Source: Candidatus Nanopelagicaceae bacterium (lineage in GTDB: Bacteria > Actinomycetota > Actinomycetes > Nanopelagicales > Nanopelagicaceae). From it: a DNA stretch of 64,000 nt. The notes beneath the pieces are model-generated. The model did not search any database. It saw only the letters and a program-made list of their open reading frames with translations, and was not told the DNA's origin. The stretch is taken from positions 1 through 64,000 of the forward strand of contig CANGLK010000002.1 of the NCBI GenBank assembly GCA_947454735.1, written 5' to 3'. Made by a program: the position numbers and the translations under genes. This document shows, piece after piece, positions 9,609-18,870 of this stretch (positions are counted from its first letter, which is position 1; every line of letters starts with the position of its first letter).

Positions 9609-10682
9609 CTACTTGCTCGCTGAAGTTGTCGCATCTTGCGCAGGTACCGGCGTAAATAGAGGCTCTTTGGAAGTCAGTGCAAACCAAATCTGACCCTTTT
9701 CAAAGGCAAGCTCATTGCCGGCAAGATCCGTGAAAGTAGTTCCGGACTCTGCACTGCTGCGCTTCCACATACAAGGTTGGTATGTGCCATTGCGAAGGAG
9801 ATAACACTTTCCTTCACCTACCGTTGCAGATAAGGGCGTCACTCCCCCAACTTTGTCGTGATAAATCGAATCAGAGATTAAAACCAATTGGATAACGAAG
9901 GTCTTAGGACCTAACACGTAGCCTGTGTCATCGGTATCAACATTTCCGTTATGGGTAAGGAGCCAACGGCCCTCTTCGCTCGACCAGGTAGCGTCATAGC
10001 TACTAGCGGGCCATGAGATGTGCACCTTGGAAATTTTCACACCTTTTCCGGCGGAATCTCCGAAGTGCCATCCCATCTTGGTAGCGGTAGCAAATGTCAT
10101 GCTTCGCGCTTTTGCCTCCGCAAGAACTTCTGGCGCGCTCATCATCATTGCGTATGGTGCGATGCGAACAGGATCATTTGCATAGTAGTGAGGACCAAAT
10201 TTGTTTGCGCCTACGTCATAGAGATTGGCCGATGCAATCACAGGCAGCATCAATTTCTGAGCGCCACTATATGCAAAGCCAACCTTTCCGTATTGAGCCA
10301 ATAGTTCGATATCTGAAATTCGCGCCGAACGAACCGGTCCAACTTTTGCAGGAATCGTGGAAGAGAAGATTGCCGCCAAACGCGTGAGCCCACCTTCTAC
10401 TTGTTCAATGTAGACAACATCGGCTTGTCGCAGTCCCACTTGTGGGTGTGCATACGTCGTGTCATCGACCTTTACTACGAGAACTTCTCCATCTCTTCCC
10501 GGTAATCCAGTCAGCGATGAAGTTGGTCCGGCATCGACAAAGGGAAGTGAAAGTGAGATCTTTGGAAGAAAAGAGAGTGCACCCAACGCCACGATTGCGA
10601 TTGACGCTATGGCAAGGAAGAGTGCAGAACTTCTTCTAAAGAACATCAGCTTCAAATTCATAAGTGACAGGAAGGGGCGCAC
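9609..10682 (-). CDS. DUF3048 domain-containing membrane-anchored protein
   Basis: A predicted membrane-anchored extracytoplasmic protein: one hydrophobic segment near the N-terminus (SALFLAIASIAIVALGALSF), then a soluble domain with GLPGRDGEVLVVKVDDT, HPQVGLRQADVVYIEQVEGG and VGPVRSARISD, which match the DUF3048 (YerB-like) family. Its biochemical role is unknown. The start is uncertain. The GTG at 10682 is preceded by a TAGACT hexamer with an 8-base spacer (leaderless form); ATG codons at 10661 and 10646 are in-frame alternatives. All choices overlap the 3' end of the upstream membrane-protein gene, so the two are coupled. Confidence 0.8.
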   Translation of the reverse strand: MRPFLSLMNLKLMFFRRSSALFLAIASIAIVALGALSFLPKISLSLPFVDAGPTSSLTGLPGRDGEVLVVKVDDTTYAHPQVGLRQADVVYIEQVEGGLTRLAAIFSSTIPAKVGPVRSARISDIELLAQYGKVGFAYSGAQKLMLPVIASANLYDVGANKFGPHYYANDPVRIAPYAMMMSAPEVLAEAKARSMTFATATKMGWHFGDSAGKGVKISKVHISWPASSYDATWSSEEGRWLLTHNGNVDTDDTGYVLGPKTFVIQLVLISDSIYHDKVGGVTPLSATVGEGKCYLLRNGTYQPCMWKRSSAESGTTFTDLAGNELAFEKGQIWFALTSKEPLFTPVPAQDATTSASK

Positions 10683-11142
10683 TTCCAGCTAGTCTAAATG
10701 TTCGAATTATCCATCGCGAACGAATCAATTGTGTGCGATTTACCGACTCAACGTGGAGAGAGATTGCCACTTTGATTTTCTTATTGAGTTCGCCTAGCTC
10801 TTGCATCAACTCTTGTTCAATATCTCCACCAGTACTGAAGGAAGTCTCAAGAAGTATTCCTAACGCTCCAGAGAGACCAGTCTCAGCTTGAGATCTATCT
10901 TTAACGCTTGCCTCTCGCGCTTGATGGGCGGCAAATGTCAGCAACAGGCTTGATGCCGGATCTGCAATCTCCGAACGCGCAATCTCGATGGCAATAGCTG
11001 CTCTCCGCTGGAGCAAGCTATCGAGATTAGCCCAACTGGTCTCTACTCGATGATGAAGGCGATCAAGTCGAGTGGCCAAGAATGAGAGGTACCAAGCGAA
11101 GAGAGCAATGAGAAAAAGGATGAGCAGAGATTTAAAGTTCAT
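10636..11142 (-). CDS. Small membrane protein next to pimA (LemA-like helix pattern)
   Basis: A 168-residue protein with one N-terminal membrane helix (residues 5-24) followed by a largely helical region (HHRVETSWANLDSLLQRRAAIAIEIA) reminiscent of LemA proteins, and a C-terminal beta-rich tail. From memory of the mycobacterial locus, the gene beside pimA encodes a membrane protein with a C-terminal NUDIX domain; no NUDIX box is present here, so this would correspond only to the N-terminal part. Function unknown. A GGGAGATAG ribosome-binding site precedes the ATG, and the gene follows pimA by 2 bases in the PI-mannoside operon. Confidence 0.7.
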   Translation of the reverse strand: MNFKSLLILFLIALFAWYLSFLATRLDRLHHRVETSWANLDSLLQRRAAIAIEIARSEIADPASSLLLTFAAHQAREASVKDRSQAETGLSGALGILLETSFSTGGDIEQELMQELGELNKKIKVAISLHVESVNRTQLIRSRWIIRTFRLAGSAPLPVTYEFEADVL

Positions 11143-11144
11143 AT

Positions 11145-12314
11145 CTATCTCCCTAAGAACTTATTCCAGCCGCGACTCTCGGATGAGAGCACGACCTTTC
11201 CTAAACCAACCATCGCCATTTCATAAACATCGTAAATTCGTTCAGCGACGACATCCCAATCAAAACTTTGAGCGTACAGCTTGCCGGCGGTACGAAGTGA
11301 ATCTCTCTTTTCGTCATTCTTCAAAATATCGATCACAGTTCTCGCTAGCGAGTGAGAATCTTCGGAGATAAAGAGTGACCCATACTCTCCATCACCTAGA
11401 AGGGCTTGGAATGCGGGAATGTCACTGGCGACAACAGCGGCTCCACCCGCGAGTGCTTCTGCCAAAATAATTCCGAACGATTCACCACCGGTATTAGGTG
11501 CAACATAGAGCCCTACTGAATGCAGGAAATCAGCCTTCTCTTCCTCGGAAATACGACCCAAGAAGGTGAATCGATTTCGAAATTCTTCTGGAACCTCTTT
11601 GAGGAATTCGGCAGAATCACCAGGACCGGCGACGATGATGCGAAGATCTGGAATGGATTTCGTAATCTCACCGAGTGCAGAGACCAGTACAGCTAAACCT
11701 TTTCTCGGCTCTGCGAATCGACCAATAAAACCAATTGTATTTCCAGACCATTCTTGCTTTAACTTTCCACCGGCAAGGCGTTTGGCGTAAATTCCATTCG
11801 GAACAACGATTGCATCTGTCTCGAGATGCTCTGTCAAAGTCTCGCGAGCAGCTTCGCTTACAGCAATTCGCGCAGTAAGCTTCTCAATTACAGGCTCGAG
11901 TATTGGGCCGATTGCAAAGATCGCCTTCTGTCTCTTTGCAGATGCGTGAAAAGTGCCGACCATTGGACCCTCTGCTGCAAAACAAGCTAGCAATGAGATC
12001 GAAGGAATAGCTGGCTCGTGAAGATGGAGAAGGTCAAACTCTCCTTGTGAGATCCATTGGCGTACACGTGCAAAGGCGATTGGTCCGAAGAGGATCCGAG
12101 CAACGGCCCCGTTATAGGGAATCGAAATTGGTTTACCGGCACTCACGACATACTCAGGAAGATTCTCTTCATCAGAGGTAGGAGCTAATACTGAAACGTA
12201 GTGGCCCTGAGACATCAAATATGTCGCAAGATCTGCAATGTGTGCCTGAACTCCCCCAGGCGTATCCCAACCGTAGGGGCAGACGATTCCGATTCTCTTC
12301 TTTTCGAAAGTCAT
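11145..12314 (-). CDS. pimA: Phosphatidylinositol alpha-mannosyltransferase PimA (GT4)
   Basis: Transfers mannose from GDP-mannose to phosphatidylinositol on the cytoplasmic face of the membrane, the first step to PI-mannosides. The GT-B fold shows IGIVCPYGWDTPGGVQAHI at the N-terminus with the glycine loop near 17-20, HLHEPAIPS, the Rossmann start IGFIGRFAEPRKGL, and the C-terminal E-x7-E motif in GGESFGIILAEALAGG. At 389 residues it matches PimA length. The neighbours (acyltransferase, pgsA) support the PimA assignment over a generic GT4 enzyme. It overlaps the upstream acyltransferase by one base. Confidence 0.88.
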   Translation of the reverse strand: MTFEKKRIGIVCPYGWDTPGGVQAHIADLATYLMSQGHYVSVLAPTSDEENLPEYVVSAGKPISIPYNGAVARILFGPIAFARVRQWISQGEFDLLHLHEPAIPSISLLACFAAEGPMVGTFHASAKRQKAIFAIGPILEPVIEKLTARIAVSEAARETLTEHLETDAIVVPNGIYAKRLAGGKLKQEWSGNTIGFIGRFAEPRKGLAVLVSALGEITKSIPDLRIIVAGPGDSAEFLKEVPEEFRNRFTFLGRISEEEKADFLHSVGLYVAPNTGGESFGIILAEALAGGAAVVASDIPAFQALLGDGEYGSLFISEDSHSLARTVIDILKNDEKRDSLRTAGKLYAQSFDWDVVAERIYDVYEMAMVGLGKVVLSSESRGWNKFLGR

Positions 12315-13189
12315 CAGTAAATTCCCTCTTCAACCCAAATCCGTTGCAACATATGCCAATCTTCAGGATGTTCGCTGATTCCGATCTCAAAAGTTCGCGC
12401 AATATTTTGAACTGTAGCGGCGATTCGATCCTCATCACTACCAACGGTTGGAACACTAATCGGATGGAAATCGATATGGATGCCGAGACTTGTATAACTC
12501 ACATGAGCTACAACAAGTGGAAGTCCTTCTTTAATTGCGAGAACTGCCGGGCCTGCTGGCATCTTTGCGGTTCGGCCGAAGAAAGAGACTGGGATGCCAG
12601 ATGATGAGAGATCGCGATCAGCAACGAGTGCGATAAGCCGCTTTTCGCGGGCTCGCTTTATTAATGTAACGAATGCGCGAGCATCTAATCCAAGGACCTC
12701 AAAGCCCATCTCTTGGCGATATCTCAAGAATTTTACGAAAAGCTTCTCTGGCTTGAGAACTTCTGCAACTGTTACAAGCGGAAATCCTTCTTGGCAGAAA
12801 TAAGCGCCAGCGTGATCCCAATTACCTGAATGCGGAAGAGCAACTACGACTCCTTGCCCTTCGTTCATAGGATTGCGAAGAAGATGATCGTTGCTTGTAG
12901 TCACCGTTGATTGAATTCGATCTGAAGACCAACGATGAATTCTAAATGTGTCACACCAGTAACGCATGTAGCTATTAAGACCAGCGATAACTAGGTTCTC
13001 AATTTCTTCAGGTGAGAGATTTGACTTCACCAAAGTGTAATTGGTGCGCAGGCGCCGGACGTTCTTCCCATTCTTCTTATAGAGATAGGAAGAAATTCTA
13101 TAAAAGAGTTTGTATGCACTTTTCTCTGGCAGTGCACCAACTATTTTCCATCCTGCAAGGTATGCAAGATAGGAAATCTGAGCGACCAT
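12314..13189 (-). CDS. LpxL-family acyltransferase (PatA-like, PI-mannoside acylation)
   Basis: A 291-residue member of the lysophospholipid/lipid A acyltransferase superfamily with the catalytic H-x4-D motif HSGNWD (H120, D125) and the later block LIALVADRDLSSSGIPVSFFGR. In mycobacteria the gene in this position (PatA) transfers palmitate to the mannose of PIM. By gene order and motif the same role is inferred here; the acyl donor and exact acceptor are not evident. It lies directly after pgsA (adjacent, no gap) and overlaps pimA by one base. Confidence 0.85.
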   Translation of the reverse strand: MVAQISYLAYLAGWKIVGALPEKSAYKLFYRISSYLYKKNGKNVRRLRTNYTLVKSNLSPEEIENLVIAGLNSYMRYWCDTFRIHRWSSDRIQSTVTTSNDHLLRNPMNEGQGVVVALPHSGNWDHAGAYFCQEGFPLVTVAEVLKPEKLFVKFLRYRQEMGFEVLGLDARAFVTLIKRAREKRLIALVADRDLSSSGIPVSFFGRTAKMPAGPAVLAIKEGLPLVVAHVSYTSLGIHIDFHPISVPTVGSDEDRIAATVQNIARTFEIGISEHPEDWHMLQRIWVEEGIY

Positions 13190-13786
13190 TTAGATGAGAC
13201 CTTTTCTGACAACCACAATTCGCTGAGCAACGGTGACCGTTCCAAGGAGAAGTAATAACCACATCGAGATAGTGAGCACGTAAGGAAGACCGAGGCCATC
13301 CAGCCCGATTCCAGTCAGGGCAAGAATGACTCGCTCTGTGCGCTCAGCGATTCCCACCGTGCAGGCGATTCCGAAGCTCTCAGCCTTTGCGCGAATATAT
13401 GGAACTAGAAATCCCATCACAATCGAGGCAATAACTACCGGGTAAATCGTGATATCTAGCAGGATGCAGTAGATGGCGACGCCTCCGAGAATTGCTGAAT
13501 CAGTGAGTCGATCGCAGGTTGAATCCAGAAAGCCGCCCCATGCGCTTGCACCCGCTTCGGAGAGTCTGGCGATAGCGCCATCAAAGAGATCGCTCAGGGC
13601 GAAGAATGAAATGAAAAGGGTTCCGATAAATAAATCGCCTCGTGGGTAGAAATAGAGCGCTGAGAGAATTGTCCCCGCAGTACCGATCAGAGTTACGGCA
13701 TTAGGCGTGAACTTTGCTCGAATCGCAAGGCGCGCGATGGGCTCAATCACACGATTGACTGCGGGTTTAAATGCGGAGCTCACCAT
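13190..13786 (-). CDS. pgsA: CDP-alcohol phosphatidyltransferase (PI-phosphate synthase type)
   Basis: An integral membrane enzyme of 198 residues with the CDP-alcohol phosphotransferase signature at 66-92: DLFDG..AR followed by G-x3-D-x3-D (GFLDSTCD). About six membrane helices are visible. In actinobacteria the enzyme in this cluster makes phosphatidylinositol phosphate from CDP-diacylglycerol and inositol phosphate, feeding pimA downstream; that substrate is inferred from context. The ATG is preceded by TACGAT with a 6-base spacer (leaderless form). The gene heads the pgsA-acyltransferase-pimA-membrane protein operon. Confidence 0.9.
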   Translation of the reverse strand: MVSSAFKPAVNRVIEPIARLAIRAKFTPNAVTLIGTAGTILSALYFYPRGDLFIGTLFISFFALSDLFDGAIARLSEAGASAWGGFLDSTCDRLTDSAILGGVAIYCILLDITIYPVVIASIVMGFLVPYIRAKAESFGIACTVGIAERTERVILALTGIGLDGLGLPYVLTISMWLLLLLGTVTVAQRIVVVRKGLI

Positions 13787-13809
13787 GGCCTCATCGTAGA
13801 GTTATCTCT
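13787..13809. promoter_or_regulatory. 23-bp divergent promoter, pgsA / EF-G-like gene
   Basis: The whole gap between two divergent start codons is 23 bases. On the minus strand TACGAT (13793-13798) lies 6 bases from the pgsA ATG; on the plus strand TAGAGT (13797-13802) lies 7 bases from the ATG at 13810. The two hexamers overlap by two bases. If both are -10 elements, both mRNAs are leaderless and RNA polymerase cannot sit on both at once. The -35 regions would fall inside the opposite genes. Confidence 0.6.
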
Positions 13810-14406
13810 ATGAGTTCAACTAGCCACAACGCTATGAAATCGATCAAAATCTATGGCCATGTCAGCGCAACCCCAGAAAAATTTGCACAAATCTTTGGTG
13901 GTGTGGTCTCACATGAAGTAGATCCTGAGTGCGATGCCGCAATATTCCTCATCAACCCATCAGCTGGAATTGATAACCCCACAATCGAGTCCTGGCGAGG
14001 ATTCGACGAATTTCAGACACCAAGAATGGTTCTAGTTACCGTCCTCGATGGGATGGAGATGGATTTCGATGATGCGGTACTGGTTGCAAATCGAGTCTTT
14101 GATTCACTCGTCACTCCATACCTCGTACTCCACGGAGAATCAGGTTCGCCGATAGGCACAATTTCACTCACCGATCTCAGGACTCGTGACTATTCAACGA
14201 ACCCGCCACTTATTGGTGAGAGCGATTCGGAGCTACAAGAATTGGTGAAAGATTTTCAAGAAGAGTATCTGGAACAGATGGTCGAGATGGAAGATGGAGC
14301 ATTTGCTGCCGGCATTCTCTTTCCCGCACTTCCGGTCAATCCAGTTAATGGAATGGGTATAGATATTGCTCGCGAATTTCTAGAGCAATTACCAAGCAGC
14401 AGATAG
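13810..14406 (+). CDS. Degenerate EF-G-like GTPase-domain protein, function unknown
   Basis: A 198-residue protein that, by eye, follows the G domain of elongation factor G without its catalytic parts. CDAAIFLINPSAGID resembles the segment after the DxxG loop. TPRMVLVTVLDGMEMDF occupies the place of the NKxD motif, with Asn and Lys lost. PIGTISLTDLRTRDY resembles the G' insertion, and AAGILFPALPVNPVNGMGI the end of the G domain. There is no P-loop and no domains II-V. It is therefore unlikely to bind GTP normally. The ATG at 13810 fits a leaderless start (TAGAGT, 7 bases). An upstream in-frame ATG at 13771 would run into pgsA and is not used. It converges on the HIT gene with an 18-base overlap. 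Confidence 0.7.
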   Translation: MSSTSHNAMKSIKIYGHVSATPEKFAQIFGGVVSHEVDPECDAAIFLINPSAGIDNPTIESWRGFDEFQTPRMVLVTVLDGMEMDFDDAVLVANRVFDSLVTPYLVLHGESGSPIGTISLTDLRTRDYSTNPPLIGESDSELQELVKDFQEEYLEQMVEMEDGAFAAGILFPALPVNPVNGMGIDIAREFLEQLPSSR

Positions 14407-14919
14407 TTCATCGCGGGTCTGAGTCAACAATTGTGGAAGAACTTTTGTCTTTCCAATGATGGGCATGAAATTGGCATCACCTGACCACCGCGGAACAATA
14501 TGCTGGTGAATGTGAGCTGCTACTCCGGCACCCGAGATTGCTCCTTGATTCATTCCGAGATTGAACCCCTCAGCGTTTGAAACCTTACGCACCGTCTTCA
14601 TTGCATGTGCTGTCATATCAGTGATCTCGTGACGCTCTTCAATTGTGAGGTCAGTCAAGTCTGCGAGGTGGCGATATGCGCAGACTAAGAGATGGCCCGG
14701 GTTATATGGATAGAGGTTCATCACGACATATGCATGTACGCCTCGAGCAACTACTAAGCCTTCACTATCGCTCAGGGTTGGAATATGACAGAAGGGACAT
14801 TGCACATCGTTGCCATCGAGAGGACGATTTTCGCCACGTAGATAGTCGAGGCGATGTGGCGCCCAGAGTCGCTGCCAACCATCTGGCATTCCGGCTCCGC
14901 CAAGGATCTGCTCAGTCAT
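14389..14919 (-). CDS. HIT-domain protein, Ap4A phosphorylase-like
   Basis: A 176-residue histidine-triad protein with the triad HIHQH at 136-140 and a CPFC zinc-type motif at 41-44. HIT enzymes hydrolyse or phosphorolyse nucleotide conjugates. In Mycobacterium tuberculosis the homologue beside thrS (Rv2613c) has been described as an Ap4A phosphorylase; that activity is inferred here from synteny. It follows thrS by two bases on the same strand, which fits clearing Ap4A made by aminoacyl-tRNA synthetases. Confidence 0.88.
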   Translation of the reverse strand: MTEQILGGAGMPDGWQRLWAPHRLDYLRGENRPLDGNDVQCPFCHIPTLSDSEGLVVARGVHAYVVMNLYPYNPGHLLVCAYRHLADLTDLTIEERHEITDMTAHAMKTVRKVSNAEGFNLGMNQGAISGAGVAAHIHQHIVPRWSGDANFMPIIGKTKVLPQLLTQTRDELSAAW

Positions 14920-14921
14920 TC

Positions 14922-16910
14922 TTAGTTCTGAACTCGATCTGCAACAACTTGAGCAATCTCCTTGATGGCATCTGCGATAGGTACGCCGTTCTTCTGGTCA
15001 CCATTGCGATAGCGGAAGGAGACTGCGCCTGCCTTCATATCTTCTTCGCCGGCAATCAACATAAATGGAATTTTCTGCAATTGCGCATTACGAATCTTCT
15101 TCTGGAAACGGTCGTCGGAAGCATCAATATCTGCGCGAATGCCCGCCTTCTTTAGTTGAGCAACCACATCGAACATATAGTCCGAGAAAGTATCTGCAAC
15201 AGGAATCGCAATTGCCTGAACTGGTGCAAGCCATGCAGGGAATGCTCCGGAATAGTGCTCGGTGAGCACGCCGAAGAAACGTTCGATTGAACCGAAGAGG
15301 GCTCGGTGAATCATGACTGGACGCTGACGTGTTCCATCTGATGCTGCATATTCAAGTTCGAATCGCTGCGGAAGTTGGAAGTCGACCTGGATTGTAGACA
15401 TCTGCCATGTGCGACCGATTGCATCTTTGGCTTGTACTGAAATCTTTGGACCGTAGAAAGCAGCTCCCCCTTCATCAAGGACGAGCTCGAGATTCTGTGC
15501 AAGTGCTGCCTTACGAAGTGCCTCTGTCGCTTCCTCCCAATCAGAATCTTCACCAACGGATTTCTCTGGATTGCGAGTAGAAAGTTCGAGATAGAAATCT
15601 TCTAAACCGTAATCGCGCAGAAGATTGAGTACGAACGTGAGAAGTGAATCGAGCTCATCCGGCATCTGCTCTTTGGTGCAGTAGATATGTGCATCATCTT
15701 GAGTAAAGCCACGTGCACGGGTAATACCGTGGAGAACGCCTGACTTCTCATAACGATAAACAGTTCCAAATTCAAAGAGGCGGAGTGGAAGTTCGCGATA
15801 AGAACGCCCACGAGCCTGGAAAATCAAGTTATGGAATGGGCAGTTCATCGGCTTCATGTAGTACTGCTGCCCAGGGCGTTTGATAGTTCCATCTTCATGG
15901 AGCTCTTCATCCATGATCATTGGTGGGTACATACCTTCTGAGTACCAATCAAGGTGACCAGATTTTTGGAAGAGCGCTGCCTTAGTTAAGTGAGGTGAAT
16001 AAACGAATTCATAACCCTCATCTTCATGGCGCTTGCGCGAGTAATCCTCCATCGCTCGACGGATGATTCCGCCCTTAGGATGAAAGACCGCTAAACCTGA
16101 ACCGATTTCTTCTGGGAATGAGAAGAGATCAAGCTCTTGACCGAGACGACGATGGTCGCGCTTCTCTGCCTCTGCAAGAAGTTCTAGGTATGCGTTGAGT
16201 TCATCCTGGGAGGGCCACGCAGTTCCATAAATGCGCTGCAGCATCGGATTCTTCTCAGAGCCGCGCCAATATGCGCCGGCGCTACGCATCAATTTAAATG
16301 CGGGAATGTGTTTTGTGGATGGCAGGTGTGGTCCACGGCAAAGATCCGACCAGACTGGTTGACCATCGCGACCAAGATTGTCATAAATGGTGAGCTCTCC
16401 CCCGCCTACTTCAACGCTTGCTTCATCTCCTGCAGGACCTTTCAGTCCGATGAGTTCACACTTATATGGTTCGTGAGAAAGTTCTTTCAGTGCATCAGCT
16501 TCAGTTGTGACGCGACGCTTGAAGCGCTGGCCCTCTTTAACAATCTTGCGCATTGCACTTTCAATCTTCTCAAGATCATCGGGATTAAAAGGCTCTTGTG
16601 GATCGAAGTCGTAATAGAAGCCATCAGTAATTGGTGGGCCGATACCGAGGCGAGTTTGTGAGAAGACTTGTTGAACCGCTTGCGCCATAACGTGTGCAGT
16701 TGAGTGGCGAAGGACTGCGAGTCCATCAGGTGAAGAGATCGAAACACCTTCAACCACATCGCCCTCTGCAAGGTCCGTCCAGAGATCACGGAGTACGCCG
16801 TTGATCTTGCAGACAACGATCTCCTTATTCTCAGCGAAGATATGGGTTGGCTTCTGATCGACTTCAACCTTATGTGGCTGACCCTCGACGATAATCGCGA
16901 TTTCGGACAT
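14922..16910 (-). CDS. thrS: Threonyl-tRNA synthetase
   Basis: Charges tRNA-Thr and edits mischarged Ser-tRNA-Thr. The order of domains is normal for 662 residues: TGS at about 1-60, the editing domain with [11 protein letters not shown] (68-78), the class II catalytic core with [10 protein letters not shown] (zinc Cys) and [20 protein letters not shown], and the anticodon-binding domain (about 560-655). TAGTCT (16917-16922) lies 6 bases before the ATG and overlaps the stop region of pabC, so thrS probably has its own leaderless promoter inside the end of the upstream gene. Confidence 0.97.
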   Translation of the reverse strand: MSEIAIIVEGQPHKVEVDQKPTHIFAENKEIVVCKINGVLRDLWTDLAEGDVVEGVSISSPDGLAVLRHSTAHVMAQAVQQVFSQTRLGIGPPITDGFYYDFDPQEPFNPDDLEKIESAMRKIVKEGQRFKRRVTTEADALKELSHEPYKCELIGLKGPAGDEASVEVGGGELTIYDNLGRDGQPVWSDLCRGPHLPSTKHIPAFKLMRSAGAYWRGSEKNPMLQRIYGTAWPSQDELNAYLELLAEAEKRDHRRLGQELDLFSFPEEIGSGLAVFHPKGGIIRRAMEDYSRKRHEDEGYEFVYSPHLTKAALFQKSGHLDWYSEGMYPPMIMDEELHEDGTIKRPGQQYYMKPMNCPFHNLIFQARGRSYRELPLRLFEFGTVYRYEKSGVLHGITRARGFTQDDAHIYCTKEQMPDELDSLLTFVLNLLRDYGLEDFYLELSTRNPEKSVGEDSDWEEATEALRKAALAQNLELVLDEGGAAFYGPKISVQAKDAIGRTWQMSTIQVDFQLPQRFELEYAASDGTRQRPVMIHRALFGSIERFFGVLTEHYSGAFPAWLAPVQAIAIPVADTFSDYMFDVVAQLKKAGIRADIDASDDRFQKKIRNAQLQKIPFMLIAGEEDMKAGAVSFRYRNGDQKNGVPIADAIKEIAQVVADRVQN

Positions 16911-16914
16911 ATGC

Positions 16915-17640
16915 CTAGACTACCGAAAAGTACTGAACCTTTTCCCGCATTTGAGCGACGAAGGTCTGTGATGCCTCGCCACATGCCAGTCGCATCTCGC
17001 CTATCTGCTCGACAGACTGCGCAATCTTGAGGCTACTTAAGAGAACGACCTCATCTGCCTGCGGAACTTCGGTGATATGGATATTGCGTACTTGAACGTC
17101 TAACTTTTCAATCGCGAGTGATCTCATAGTGCCTGGCAAGATTCCAGCGGAGATAGGTGACGTGACCCATGTATCACCGAATAGAAAAGCAAGATTGGAG
17201 AGGCCCGTCTCTGTCACATTATTAGAGCTGTTGAAAATCATTGCATCATCAAAACCATGCGCACGAGCTTCATCTACAACATCGTAATGAGAGTCATAGG
17301 GAAATGTCTTGAACTGCTCACCAATTGCCTTTGAAGTGTGTGGCGAAAAGGTGAGGAATCCGCCTTCAATTAGCTCTTCATAAGGATCATGGGTAATAAC
17401 CATTGAACTGAGAGTAAAGCAGATTCGAAGGCGGCCAAGTGTGAATGGATTTTCAGCGAGAGCTTTGCTTACTTCATTGCGAATCGATTCTTCGCCAGGC
17501 ATTCTTATCCCTGTTGCAGATGCTGCCGTAAGTGCACGTCGCATGTGGCGAGTGAACTCAGCTACCTTGCCATCCTGAGTTCTCAGAGTTTCAAAGAACC
17601 CTTCGCCGTCAGGAAATGGTCTACGTGCTGGATGGCTCAC
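16915..17640 (-). CDS. pabC: Aminodeoxychorismate lyase (class IV aminotransferase)
   Basis: PLP enzyme that releases p-aminobenzoate for folate synthesis. The GTG start at 17640 overlaps the pabB stop (GTGA), giving 241 residues beginning [20 protein letters not shown]. The catalytic lysine of fold-type IV enzymes should lie in the region around [26 protein letters not shown]; in that block the usual ...K-x-x...D-x-x-A/E motif is seen only in part. The frame remains open upstream to 17697 but that part overlaps pabB. The pairing with pabB supports PabC over branched-chain aminotransferase or D-amino acid transaminase. Confidence 0.85.
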   Translation of the reverse strand: MSHPARRPFPDGEGFFETLRTQDGKVAEFTRHMRRALTAASATGIRMPGEESIRNEVSKALAENPFTLGRLRICFTLSSMVITHDPYEELIEGGFLTFSPHTSKAIGEQFKTFPYDSHYDVVDEARAHGFDDAMIFNSSNNVTETGLSNLAFLFGDTWVTSPISAGILPGTMRSLAIEKLDVQVRNIHITEVPQADEVVLLSSLKIAQSVEQIGEMRLACGEASQTFVAQMREKVQYFSVV

Positions 17641-18638
17641 AGCTCTCCACCGGCAATGGAAATTAGGTGTCGCGCCTTGAGCTGCGTCTCTTCCCATTCA
17701 GATTGTGGATCGCTCCCCCAGGTAATTCCCGCGCCTGTTCCATAACGTAAATACTTATCCCCGGTAGTCCAGAACGTGCGGATTGCAACTGCTAACTCTG
17801 CGCGATTGCCGTGAATCCAGCCAAGTGCTCCACAGTAAGGACCTCGTGCACCCTCACGGTTTTCAATGATGGAGAGAGCGGAAGATTTCGGAGCACCAGA
17901 GACTGATCCCGGCGGAAGTAGCGCTGTGAGAATCTCCTCCCAGGCAACACCTTCCTTTAGTTCGCCTTCGATATCAGAGACAAGGTGAGTTATTCCAGGA
18001 TGCTTCTCTTGTCTAAATAGCGCGCTTACTTCAACAGAGCCCGGTGCGCATATTTGAGAGATGTCGTTGCGCATTAGATCTACGATCATCAAATTCTCTG
18101 ATTTATCTTTTTCGCCAAAGACTTCTTGATTCCATCGGATTGTTCCTTTGATGGGTGATGTAATGATGTGATTGCCATTTCGCGAAAGGAAACGTTCAGG
18201 CGATGCCGATGCAATTTCGAAGCCCGGGATGTTGAGGAAAGAAGCAAAGGGTGCTGGATGAGCTCCCAGGATTGCCGAGAAGAGAGACTCCAACTTCTGC
18301 GGTTTATCTCCTAAGAAATGTGAGAGCTCTCGACAAGCATTGACTTGATAGACGCCACCGGCTGCAATTGATTCACGGATTTCATGGATATAGCCAATGA
18401 AGTCGATCATCTCTTGGCTAGATTTCCAGGGACGTTCCAAACGCTGCCACGCATCCACTTCTGGGAAGGCGCGTTCGGTGACTTTCTTAAAACGTGCGAA
18501 GTGATATTTGCCCTCAAAGGTCGCGAGAACTGCCCAGAAATTTCCATCGTTTAAGCGGGCGGGATCTGAAGTCACTTCAGCCAGACGGGTTGCATGGAGC
18601 CCGCCCATCCAGAATTGGTGGCCTTTCCCGATAAACAT
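17637..18638 (-). CDS. pabB: Aminodeoxychorismate synthase component I
   Basis: Chorismate-binding enzyme converting chorismate to 4-amino-4-deoxychorismate. The 333 residues cover the chorismate-binding domain: FASFLNIPGFEIASASPERFL, ITSPIKGTIRWN, LMIVDLMRNDISQIC and LLPPGSVSGAPKSSAL. It is shorter than fused enzymes and lacks a glutaminase part and much of the usual N-terminal domain. The SPIKGT form and adjacency to pabC favour PabB over anthranilate synthase TrpE. TAGCCT lies 6 bases before the ATG (18645-18650), the leaderless form. Confidence 0.88.
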   Translation of the reverse strand: MFIGKGHQFWMGGLHATRLAEVTSDPARLNDGNFWAVLATFEGKYHFARFKKVTERAFPEVDAWQRLERPWKSSQEMIDFIGYIHEIRESIAAGGVYQVNACRELSHFLGDKPQKLESLFSAILGAHPAPFASFLNIPGFEIASASPERFLSRNGNHIITSPIKGTIRWNQEVFGEKDKSENLMIVDLMRNDISQICAPGSVEVSALFRQEKHPGITHLVSDIEGELKEGVAWEEILTALLPPGSVSGAPKSSALSIIENREGARGPYCGALGWIHGNRAELAVAIRTFWTTGDKYLRYGTGAGITWGSDPQSEWEETQLKARHLISIAGGEL

Positions 18639-18678
18639 GGGGTAAGGCTAGAGGCTTTGAGTTGAAGAAAGTCGCGCT

Positions 18679-18708
18679 TTGGCACTTCGGCCCCTCCTGC
18701 GCTAGATT
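18679..18708 (+). promoter_or_regulatory. Promoter of tRNA-Gly
   Basis: TTGGCA (18679-18684), an 18-base spacer and TAGATT (18703-18708) lie 14 bases before the tRNA-Gly 5' end. This is the clearest -35/-10 pair next to the tRNA cluster. Confidence 0.55.
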
Positions 18709-18722
18709 TGCGCCCGCAATAC

Positions 18723-18795
18723 GCGGACGTAGCGCAGCTGGTAGCGCGGAACCTTGCCAAGGTTCAGGTCGCGGGTTCGAACCCCGTCGTCCGCT
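18723..18795 (+). tRNA. tRNA-Gly (GCC)
   Basis: The acceptor stem GCGGACG pairs with CGTCCGC (18788-18794), followed by discriminator T. The anticodon loop reads TTGCCAA, so the anticodon is GCC. The T-arm carries GGTTCGAACC. No encoded CCA. Confidence 0.95.
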
Positions 18796-18802
18796 CGGAT
18801 TG

Positions 18803-18832
18803 AAAAGTCACTTCTTCTTGAGGTGACTTTTT
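18803..18832 (+). terminator. Rho-independent terminator after tRNA-Gly
   Basis: Twelve-base stem AAAAGTCACTTC / GAGGTGACTTTT (one wobble pair), loop TTCTT, running into a T tract. It separates tRNA-Gly from tRNA-Cys, so the two are probably transcribed separately. Confidence 0.8.
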
Positions 18833-18870
18833 ATCTACTGGGCAAAGATCTAACTTCTGACCCGGGAAAT

